Shown: positions 7,662 through 13,615 of the stretch, in pieces
How positions within the stretch are numbered: position 1 is the first letter of the stretch
Layout of the letters: the number at the start of each line of letters is the position of its first letter
From: CAZECE01 sp964510525
Lineage (GTDB): Bacteria; Pseudomonadota; Gammaproteobacteria; Pseudomonadales; JANQJO01
Length of the DNA: 14,492 nucleotides
Reading direction: 5' to 3'
NCBI GenBank assembly: GCA_964510525.1
Contig: CAZECE010000130.1
Location: 1 to 14,492 of the forward strand
Notes under the pieces: generated by a model
What the model saw: the letters and a program-made list of their open reading frames with translations, nothing else
Databases searched by the model: none
Told to the model about the DNA's origin: nothing
Translations under genes and position numbers: made by a program

Positions 7662-8726
7662 CTAACATTCAGAAGGCTTACCACCCTCAAAAGGTTTAGC
7701 GTAAGCCTCCAAAGCTTGATGAAATTCCGGGGCATCATAAAACGGTCTCAACAATTGCCGCAAAAAAGCTTCAAAAGCCCCTTCTTGCTCCCAATACAGC
7801 AACAGCGACTTCAGCATTTGAGCCACCAACCGACTCAAACCTTCCTCATCCAAGCCAAATAGAGACAACCAAAAACGCCCCGGCAACCCCATCATTTTTT
7901 CCACCCACAAGGCAACACCCCGATTAACAATCGCTTGAGTACCCTCATTGGACCGAACAGAGACCCAGTGCTGCTCACCTTCATTCAACTTCGACTCCAA
8001 ATCAGCCATCTCAAGCAAAGCCACGGTCTTTGCGACAGGCTCAACCTGCACATGCTGCCAAATTTGATCCGCCAATTCCCTAATTTTTTGGCCATCCAGA
8101 CTGGAAAGCAAGGAATCTTTACTAACCTTAAGCGCCGTCTCAACATAGTATTCAATGAATGACTTCAGCAACGGCTCAACCAATTCTTCAAGCCCTGGCG
8201 CCACCTTGCCTAAGCCAAAACGGCTCAACTTCATCAAAGACCCCAACGCTGGCACCTTGGAAAGCAAACTGTCTTGCTGAAAAAAACTGCGAATCCCAGC
8301 GTACAGCACATCCGAAATAAGCTTGCGATATACTGCACTCCCCAGCACAGCCGCAACCAGCTCTTCCCGCAAAGCCTGCTGATCCGCCAGCCGGGCCGCA
8401 ACCATCTTAACCCAACCTTCCGTCAGCACCTCTTGCCACTGCCAAGCGCTTTGCCCTAATTCAGCATGCTGCTCCGTCAACCACTCTGTCAACAAGACTC
8501 TAAAGTCGTCTCCCAACCCGGACTCGAGCCACAAACTCAAATATTGAGCACTGACCACGGATTCATCCAGAATGTCTCGAACTGGACGATCTAAAAACCC
8601 AGCAAGCAGCTCAGCACAAACCAATCGGAGTTCGGCTTCTTTAACGTTTAAACAAAGGCTTTTAAAATAATGAACTTGCGCCGAAAGCAGCGCTTCAGCC
8701 AAATCAGCTGATGGGGTTTCAGACAT
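7662..8726 (-). CDS. Hypothetical cytoplasmic protein, 354 residues
   Basis: No family recognised. The ATG at 8726 is preferred; a TTG two codons earlier (8732) is also open. Neither has a strong ribosome site. The product is acidic, leucine-rich and almost certainly all-helical, with many amphipathic segments. The central part around residues 155-185 (SKVPALGSLMKLSRFGLGKV) is glycine- and basic-rich and could touch a membrane, and VEPLLKSFIEYYVETALKVS follows it. There is no signal peptide and no catalytic motif I can name. It lies 32 bases after the small lipoprotein gene on the same strand, so the two are probably one operon and may work together. Confidence 0.8.
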   Translation of the reverse strand: MSETPSADLAEALLSAQVHYFKSLCLNVKEAELRLVCAELLAGFLDRPVRDILDESVVSAQYLSLWLESGLGDDFRVLLTEWLTEQHAELGQSAWQWQEVLTEGWVKMVAARLADQQALREELVAAVLGSAVYRKLISDVLYAGIRSFFQQDSLLSKVPALGSLMKLSRFGLGKVAPGLEELVEPLLKSFIEYYVETALKVSKDSLLSSLDGQKIRELADQIWQHVQVEPVAKTVALLEMADLESKLNEGEQHWVSVRSNEGTQAIVNRGVALWVEKMMGLPGRFWLSLFGLDEEGLSRLVAQMLKSLLLYWEQEGAFEAFLRQLLRPFYDAPEFHQALEAYAKPFEGGKPSEC

Positions 8727-8758
8727 TATCAAAACTAGATATTACCAAGAATTAGCCC

Positions 8759-9067
8759 CTATCGAGACGCCTGCTCTTGAAGCCACTGAGCAAAAAATTC
8801 CCGCTCCGCTTCGCTGGCCGACGCCCACAAAGACTGCAACGATTGAACAACCGGGCTTTCATTTAAACGTTCCATAGCCCCAACCACAACATCTGAACTC
8901 GACTGAATAGGTAATGTTTCTTGCGGAATTTCAAGAATCTCACCATTCACATCCTGAGCGACCTGAGCCTCACTCCCACCCGTAGAAAACGAGAACTGCT
9001 GACAGCCCTGCAAAGACAAAAAAACACCGAATAGAAAAGTATATTTTAAGGTTACCACTCGATTCAT
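8759..9067 (-). CDS. Small putative outer-membrane lipoprotein, 102 residues
   Basis: A type II signal peptide is clear: basic start (MNRVVTLKY), hydrophobic core (TFLFGVFLSL) and lipobox LQGC with the acylated Cys at residue 22. The residue after Cys is Gln, not Asp, which by the usual rule predicts sorting to the outer membrane. The mature part is about 80 residues: an acidic, Ser/Gln-rich linker (23-60), then a helical C-terminus (MERLNESPVVQSLQSLWASA and beyond). No named family recognised. AAGGAG eight bases before the ATG supports the start. The gene begins 20 bases after the 3' end of tRNA-Ser and precedes the 354-residue gene by 32 bases. Confidence 0.8.
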   Translation of the reverse strand: MNRVVTLKYTFLFGVFLSLQGCQQFSFSTGGSEAQVAQDVNGEILEIPQETLPIQSSSDVVVGAMERLNESPVVQSLQSLWASASEAEREFFAQWLQEQASR

Positions 9068-9087
9068 CTGGTTCGCTCCTTAAAAAT

Positions 9088-9177
9088 TGGCGGTGAGAGA
9101 GGGATTCGAACCCTCGATACGGTTTCCCGTATACACGCTTTCCAGGCGTGCTCCTTCAACCACTCGGACACCTCACC
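9088..9177 (-). tRNA. tRNA-Ser (anticodon GGA), CCA encoded
   Basis: 90 nt including an encoded CCA (9088-9090) and discriminator G (9091). The acceptor stem GGTGAGG pairs with TCTCACC (one G-U). The anticodon stem CACGC/GCGTG encloses loop CTGGAAA, anticodon GGA at 9141-9143, reading UCC/UCU serine codons. The long variable arm ATACGG-GAAA-CCGTAT identifies a class II serine tRNA, and the T arm is GAGGG-TTCGAAT-CCCTC. It lies 29 bases after the TetR gene and 20 before the lipoprotein ATG, all on the same strand. Confidence 0.97.
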
Positions 9178-9183
9178 CCTTCC

Positions 9184-9203
9184 AAAAGCTTCTCAAAGGA
9201 AGC
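9184..9203 (-). terminator. Weak terminator-like hairpin between TetR gene and tRNA-Ser
   Basis: On the minus strand GCTTC-CTTTGA-GAAGC is followed by TTTT. The five-base stem and short T-run make it a weak stop at best, so some TetR transcripts may read into the tRNA. Confidence 0.3.
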
Positions 9204-9206
9204 CAA

Positions 9207-9860
9207 TCAAGAAGATTCATCTGCGATCAGGTTTTTATAATTCACCCCCAACCGCACACTCACCTCCATTAAAAAATCAAAAAATGCGTCCTGGTCTTTA
9301 ATCAACTGACCAAAAAAGTTACTTTGAGACAAACCCACTGCCCCATGCACCAACGCCCAAGCCGCACAAATGTGAAAATAGGCCGGGCAATCAATCAACA
9401 TCCCTTCCTTAACCCTAGCTTCAACGATGGCCTCCAATCGATCCAGGTTTGATCTTCGGATATCATGCAATCTCTGCATCAATTCCGGCATGGCTGCATC
9501 TGAAATACATTTCGACTCTAAACGGTCAAATAGGGCGTATTTCTGCGGATCTTGCATACGAAACTTATAGTAAGAACGCATTAATTTATCTTTATCATCT
9601 TCTAGCGTTATGTCTGCCAAGACTTCTTGCAGCGTTTCTTCATATTGGATCATTAGCTGCATGTAGATTTCATGCTTGGTTTGAAAGTGTTTATACACCG
9701 TACCTTTGCCGATTTCAGCTTCTTCAGCAATCATCTCGACAGTGACTTTATCTTCACCTTTCTCCAAAAATAGACGCAAAGAACAGGCGAGAATGTCCTG
9801 CTCACGCTGGCGGAACTCTTTAACTTTTTGCCGGGCTTTTTCAAGACCTGAACTCGTCAT
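9207..9860 (-). CDS. TetR/AcrR-family transcriptional regulator
   Basis: 217 residues, the normal size. The N-terminal DNA-binding domain runs from about residue 18 to 66: REQDILACSLRLFLEKG, then the helix-turn-helix with the family signature TVEMIAEEAEIGKGTVYKHF (40-59). The remainder is the helical ligand-binding and dimer domain, which does not predict the ligand. AAGG lies 6 bases before the ATG at 9860. Its target is not evident: no efflux pump or enzyme gene lies divergent to it within the window, only a 375-base gap. It may regulate itself or genes elsewhere; I found no clean palindromic operator. Confidence 0.9.
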   Translation of the reverse strand: MTSSGLEKARQKVKEFRQREQDILACSLRLFLEKGEDKVTVEMIAEEAEIGKGTVYKHFQTKHEIYMQLMIQYEETLQEVLADITLEDDKDKLMRSYYKFRMQDPQKYALFDRLESKCISDAAMPELMQRLHDIRRSNLDRLEAIVEARVKEGMLIDCPAYFHICAAWALVHGAVGLSQSNFFGQLIKDQDAFFDFLMEVSVRLGVNYKNLIADESS

Positions 9861-10170
9861 AGCCTGCCTTCATTGGATCATTAAGTTAGCGGAACATTTA
9901 AAATAGCTGCATTCTATACAGGCCAGACATTCTACCCCAAATATTTAACCAACTCACTCTCAGTTTAATCTGAACCAAAACAAACTTCGCTCGCAATTCA
10001 AAATCCAAAGCAGTAACCCACTAAGACATACCATCAAATTCAAGTGCTTATCTTAATTTTCTCTACACTCTTGAAAAAACCCTACTAATACAGCTTGCTT
10101 TTTAATCAAAACCAGCCAAAATTAAGGTTATCTGGTGGTCAACATAACACCTAAACAGTAATGGTCTTAG
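9861..10170. other. Gene-free stretch upstream of the TetR gene
   Basis: AT-rich, with no convincing open frame on either strand. It must hold the promoter of the TetR gene; on the minus strand TATAGA near 9913-9918 is a possible -10, with no good -35. On the plus strand it precedes a strong terminator at 10171, so it could contain a small RNA gene; no strong plus-strand promoter is visible. GGTG...CACC near 10135-10152 is a weak stem. Confidence 0.4.
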
Positions 10171-10201
10171 CCCGGAACATCACAGAGTCCGGGTTTTTTT
10201 T
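10171..10201 (+). terminator. Strong intrinsic terminator without an upstream plus-strand gene
   Basis: Stem CCCGGA (10171-10176) and TCCGGG (10188-10193) with an 11-base loop, followed by eight T. This is a textbook Rho-independent terminator for plus-strand transcription. On the minus strand there is no T-run after the hairpin, so it is not well placed to end pilZ mRNA, which stops at 10236. Confidence 0.85.
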
Positions 10202-10235
10202 GCCTGGACGAGTGGTTATTTGCCACAAGAAAAGC

Positions 10236-10586
10236 CTACATTGTATGGGTCAGACGCTCCGCACTGAGTATACCCACTAAATACGCCTCAATTTTGCCGC
10301 GCACAATTTCATTTTGCTCGTTAAATTGCACTCCGATACCGGCCGCTCGGTTATTTTGAGCGCCTTTTGGCGTTATCCAAACAATTTTTCCTGCCACAGG
10401 AATTTTTTCAGGCTGATCCATCAAGTTCAGCAGCAAGAACACTTCTTCCCCGAGCGGGTAATCTTTATTGGTTGGTATAAACAACCCACCGTTTTTTAAA
10501 AAAGACATATACGCCGCGTACAACACATTTTTGTCTTTGATGGTTAGTGACAAAATGCCACTATTCATACCTTGTGTTTTGACCAT
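10236..10586 (-). CDS. pilZ: Type IV pilus assembly protein PilZ
   Basis: 116 residues (Pseudomonas PilZ 118), a single PilZ domain. GILSLTIKDKNVLYAAYM, NGGLFIPTNK and ITPKGAQNNRAAGIGVQF are hallmarks of the type IV pilus PilZ subgroup. It lacks the RxxxR motif that canonical PilZ domains use to bind cyclic di-GMP; the founding PilZ proteins of Pseudomonas and Xanthomonas also lack it and act through other pilus proteins (PilB and FimX in Xanthomonas). It is needed for pilus biogenesis and twitching in those species. The position after tmk and holB matches Pseudomonas, but tatD, which usually follows, is absent here. The start has only a weak GAG ribosome site; Met7 is an alternative. Confidence 0.94.
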   Translation of the reverse strand: MVKTQGMNSGILSLTIKDKNVLYAAYMSFLKNGGLFIPTNKDYPLGEEVFLLLNLMDQPEKIPVAGKIVWITPKGAQNNRAAGIGVQFNEQNEIVRGKIEAYLVGILSAERLTHTM

Positions 10587-10616
10587 AGCTCACTGCTCTC
10601 GCTTTAAAATACTCAA

Positions 10617-10661
10617 ACTTAACTTATTTGGTCCACTTAACTTCTTTAGTTCACTTTACTT
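10617..10661. repeat. Three 9-bp repeats phased at 18 bp before pilZ
   Basis: ACTTAACTT occurs at 10617 and 10635, and ACTTTACTT at 10653, with 9-base spacers that also resemble each other. They lie in the 121-base holB-pilZ gap, 31-75 bases before the pilZ ATG. They could be slippage products or a row of regulator sites. Confidence 0.65.
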
Positions 10662-10707
10662 ATAGTTTAATGGCTAGTTTGACTGTTTGCGTACCTTTGA
10701 GCATCGC

Positions 10708-11829
10708 TTACGCCATATTTTCTTTCATCCAATTTAAGAACACAGACTCCCACAGAAGCTCTAGATTCAAAGGGTGGCCCTGCACCACCAAGCGCCAATG
10801 TTTGAGCAATACCCCATAACAGCTCAATAAATAACGAGGGGATACCCCCTCTTTAACCATACCCCGCAAATCCGATATCACATCAACATTATGCAGTGCA
10901 TGATCATCCACCTGCATCGTTAACTTCAACAGATCAGACACACAACTCGCCATAAAAGAGAGGGCTTTGTCAGCTGGGTGCTCCATCACTAACGTCACCA
11001 TGTGCCCTACGGCCGCACGTCGACTGTGCAACTCTCGCCATTTTTCAACCCATTGCTGACGCGCCTCCAACGACAGTTCATATTTAGAAACATCATGCTC
11101 AGCAGAGCCACTCTCGTCGTTTTTTTTGTCCGTTTCGCTCTGCAGTAGACGATAAGCAAGCAGAGGAGAACCGGCCGATAGATGAAAAAAGGATTCCACG
11201 CTCTTGCTATCAGACTCAATGCCAGACTCGCTGCCAGACAACAGCGAATCTATCCAACCTTTAAACACCCCTAAAGACGGCGGCAAAAATGCCCAGCGTT
11301 GACACCGACTGCGCACCGTTGGCAGCAGGCGAGCAGGCTGACTGGACAGCAGCAAGAACAAGGTGCGTGCACTTGGCTCTTCTAAACTTTTCAGCAACGC
11401 ATTCTGAGCCGCTTCGTTCATCTGTTCCGCCTGCTCAATCACCACGATACGCCAGCCATCGCAGGTGTGCTGAATCGCCTCAATGACCTCCCTCACTTGG
11501 TCAATTTTAATCACTTTTGAGGGTGCTTCTGCAGTTAGCCAGTGCAACCCTGGGTAACTGACTTCTCGAACCTGACAACAAGGACCACATTGACCACAAG
11601 GCATCGAGCCATCTTTTAGAGAAGCATGATGATTTGGCGTATCACACACCATGCGCTGCGCCCATTTAAGTGCAAACGCCGCTTTGCCTAACCCTGTCTG
11701 ACCACTGAATAACAATGCATTAGGCAACCGCTGAGATTTCAATAACGCATTGGCTCGCTGCCAAAAGGATCCTTGCCAAGAGAAAGGGACTTGCTCACCC
11801 CAAAACCAATCCGCCTCGCTCACCAGCAC
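10708..11829 (-). CDS. holB: DNA polymerase III delta prime subunit
   Basis: Clamp-loader subunit delta prime, which helps open and load the beta clamp. 373 residues (E. coli 334). The P-loop GQTGLGKA (43-50) ends in Ala rather than Ser/Thr, the degenerate form expected of the non-hydrolysing delta prime. A zinc module follows (Cys62, then CGQCGPCC with Cys78, Cys81, Cys84), then IEQAEQMNEAAQNALLKSLEEP and the SRC motif (174-176), which supplies the arginine finger to a neighbour. The start is GTG (11829), four bases after GGAGG; a second GTG two codons on is also well spaced. A low-complexity Ser/Glu/Asp stretch around residues 197-245 probably accounts for the extra length. 51 bases downstream of tmk, across tandem repeats. 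Confidence 0.95.
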   Translation of the reverse strand: MLVSEADWFWGEQVPFSWQGSFWQRANALLKSQRLPNALLFSGQTGLGKAAFALKWAQRMVCDTPNHHASLKDGSMPCGQCGPCCQVREVSYPGLHWLTAEAPSKVIKIDQVREVIEAIQHTCDGWRIVVIEQAEQMNEAAQNALLKSLEEPSARTLFLLLSSQPARLLPTVRSRCQRWAFLPPSLGVFKGWIDSLLSGSESGIESDSKSVESFFHLSAGSPLLAYRLLQSETDKKNDESGSAEHDVSKYELSLEARQQWVEKWRELHSRRAAVGHMVTLVMEHPADKALSFMASCVSDLLKLTMQVDDHALHNVDVISDLRGMVKEGVSPRYLLSCYGVLLKHWRLVVQGHPLNLELLWESVFLNWMKENMA

Positions 11830-11838
11830 CTAGCCTCC

Positions 11839-11886
11839 AAAACGATGTTCAACCAAAACGATGTTCAACCAAAACAATGTTCAACC
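11839..11886. repeat. Three 16-bp tandem repeats at the tmk-holB junction
   Basis: Units 11839-11854, 11855-11870 and 11871-11886 (plus strand AAAACGATGTTCAACC; the third has one change) are followed by a partial copy at 11887-11898 that is tmk coding sequence. The third unit contains the tmk TGA stop. The array directly abuts the holB Shine-Dalgarno (11834-11838). Confidence 0.9.
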
Positions 11887-12528
11887 AAAACGACGCTCAA
11901 AATGACGCTGTATATCCGCTTGAACCTGACTCAATGCTTGAGTGGCATCAATCACGTTATAACGATCAGCGCTTTTGGCTCGTTCCAAATAAGTAGATCG
12001 CACTCGTTCGAAAAAAGCGCGTTGTTCCCGCTCAAAACGATCTTCTTGCCCCCTAGCTTTGACTCGTTCTGCACTGACATCGCAAGGCACATCTAACACG
12101 ATCACCCAATCAGGCACAAAGCGCTGCAAGCAAACACCCTCTAGAGTCTTAATAGTGTCAACATCAAAGCCACGCCCACCGCCTTGATACGCATAGGTCG
12201 CATCCACAAAACGATCACACAAAACCCAGCACCCTCGATCGAGCGCCGGCAAAATTCGCTGCTCAAGATGTTGCTTTCGAGCCGCAAACATCAGTAACAA
12301 CTCGGTTAGGGGCTCCACCGGTTCCGCATCATAGTGCAACAACAAGGAACGCAACTGCTCGGCTAAATCGGTTCCGCCCGGTTCACGCGTCACCACCAAC
12401 TCAGCACCGTGGGCTTTGACCAAGTCGGCCACAAACTCCCGATTGGTCGTCTTACCCGAGCCTTCCATGCCCTCTAAAACAATAAACTTTCCACGCACAG
12501 CTCTGTTTATTTCTCCCGTTTGAGACAA
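11881..12528 (-). CDS. tmk: Thymidylate kinase (dTMP kinase)
   Basis: Phosphorylates dTMP to dTDP with ATP, required for dTTP supply. 215 residues, the normal size. The P-loop GMEGSGKT (20-27), TREPGGT (47-53), DRF (105-107) with YQGGGRG (114-120) and a LID region ARGQEDRFE (158-166) follow the standard order, and Arg/Asp residues in the LID fit the E. coli-type enzyme. The start is a TTG at 12528 with AAGGGA four bases upstream; no ATG lies before the P-loop except in it (Met21), and GTG at codon 11 is poorly spaced, so TTG is the best choice. First gene of tmk-holB-pilZ. The usual upstream neighbour mltG is missing; a divergent gene lies there instead. The 3' end is repeated downstream. Confidence 0.96.
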   Translation of the reverse strand: MSQTGEINRAVRGKFIVLEGMEGSGKTTNREFVADLVKAHGAELVVTREPGGTDLAEQLRSLLLHYDAEPVEPLTELLLMFAARKQHLEQRILPALDRGCWVLCDRFVDATYAYQGGGRGFDVDTIKTLEGVCLQRFVPDWVIVLDVPCDVSAERVKARGQEDRFEREQRAFFERVRSTYLERAKSADRYNVIDATQALSQVQADIQRHFERRFG

Positions 12529-12540
12529 ATCTTCCCTTAC

Positions 12541-12586
12541 CTAGCCCCCAAAATCTGCCCCTACTAGCCCCCAAAATCTGCCCCTA
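12541..12586. repeat. Perfect 23-bp tandem duplication in the tmk leader
   Basis: Two identical 23-base units (12541-12563 and 12564-12586). On the tmk-sense strand they give G-runs of 4, 5, 4 and 5, separated by 8, 6 and 8 bases, then GGG in the ribosome site. The array ends 12 bases before the TTG start codon of tmk. Confidence 0.95.
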
Positions 12587-12612
12587 TTTGTTCAATCCAG
12601 TCATATTTTACA

Positions 12613-12637
12613 AAAAGATCCTGATTTTCGATCTTTT
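12613..12637. repeat. 8-bp perfect inverted repeat between tmk and the divergent pterin gene
   Basis: AAAAGATC (12613-12620) and GATCTTTT (12630-12637) with a 9-base loop, in the 217-base divergent gap. It may be an operator or an AT-rich hairpin. No -10/-35 pair I would trust is visible for either gene. Confidence 0.6.
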
Positions 12638-12745
12638 CCTCATTCACAACTTGGGCATTTAACAATAGACTAGAATTGCTTTTTTGAAGTCATACGACAT
12701 ACACCACATGACACCTATTCATTATTACAGCGTTGATTAGTCTCT

Positions 12746-13594
12746 ATGTACCGACTCTTCGTCAATAACCTTACCAATCTTGATTTTGCGTATTTTGACC
12801 ATGCTCGAGGCTTGGTCGGAGAAACATTCTTAGCCAGCATTGAGCTTTCTGGTGACCTAAACCCGGATAAGATGCTCTTGGATTTTGCAGAAGTCAAACG
12901 CTATCTTAAAAACGCCCTTGAAGAGTTATTTGACCACAAATTTGTGATCCCTACAGAGCACCCGGATATTCAAATAACGCAAGAAGCAACCGGCTTAACG
13001 GTGTCCATGCGAGATAGTAAAGGCAGACGTTACATCCATCAGTCGCCACCTGAAGGGGTTTATTTAGCCCCAATTCATGAAGTAACTCTGGAGCAGCTTG
13101 CCAGCCTGTTAAAAGACAGCATTAAACTTCCAGTGCCGGGTTTAGAATTAACGCTTCATTTGGAACCCGAAAATATTACTGGCGCTTACTATCATTACTG
13201 CCATGGCTTGCAGCAACACAAAGGAGCTTGTCAGCGCATCGCACACGGGCATCGATCACAGATTGGCATCTTTATCAATCATCAGCGACAACCCAGCCAG
13301 GAAGCCGAATGGGCAAAAAAATGGGAAGACATTTACATTGGTTGTGATTCGGATCTTGTTGAAGTCAAAACAGAAGAAGAGGTGAGTTACCACCACTTTC
13401 GTTATCAAGCGAGTGAAGGCGAATACGAACTGCAACTGCCTAGCGATAACGTGACCATGCTGCCAAACAGCTCAACGATCGAGTGCATAGCGGAGTACCT
13501 AGCTCACACCATCAAAGCCTCTCATCCAAACGATCACGTCAGCGTCAAAGCATACGAGGGGATTGGCAAAGGGACGATTTTCGAAATTAAATAG
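12746..13594 (+). CDS. Two-domain 6-pyruvoyl-tetrahydropterin synthase / 6-carboxytetrahydropterin synthase homologue
   Basis: 282 residues, about twice a QueD/PTPS subunit, made of two related halves. The N-half (1-149) has LLDFAEVKRYL and LFDHKF, where Asp63-His64 match the catalytic Asp-His of the family, but no zinc histidines. The C-half (150-282) has YCHGL (His153), Cys162 and AHGH (His167, His169), matching the zinc ligands and catalytic Cys, plus YEG with Glu271 near the end, but no Asp-His. Related long proteins occur in Pseudomonas and other gammaproteobacteria, so the fusion is not unique. The reaction is unproven: queuosine or another pterin pathway is possible, with no queC, queE or folE nearby. 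The start MYRLFVNNLTNLDF fits the family, but no Shine-Dalgarno is visible. Confidence 0.82.
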   Translation: MYRLFVNNLTNLDFAYFDHARGLVGETFLASIELSGDLNPDKMLLDFAEVKRYLKNALEELFDHKFVIPTEHPDIQITQEATGLTVSMRDSKGRRYIHQSPPEGVYLAPIHEVTLEQLASLLKDSIKLPVPGLELTLHLEPENITGAYYHYCHGLQQHKGACQRIAHGHRSQIGIFINHQRQPSQEAEWAKKWEDIYIGCDSDLVEVKTEEEVSYHHFRYQASEGEYELQLPSDNVTMLPNSSTIECIAEYLAHTIKASHPNDHVSVKAYEGIGKGTIFEIK

Positions 13595-13615
13595 CAAATC
13601 CTAATTGAATAACCG

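Noticed and set aside
8727..8732. TTG start two codons before the ATG of the 354-residue protein
   Set aside because: No better ribosome site than the ATG, which is the more usual start codon.
11839..12586. CRISPR-like array from repeated units near tmk
   Set aside because: Units are 16 and 23 bp, directly adjacent without unique spacers, and no cas genes are present.
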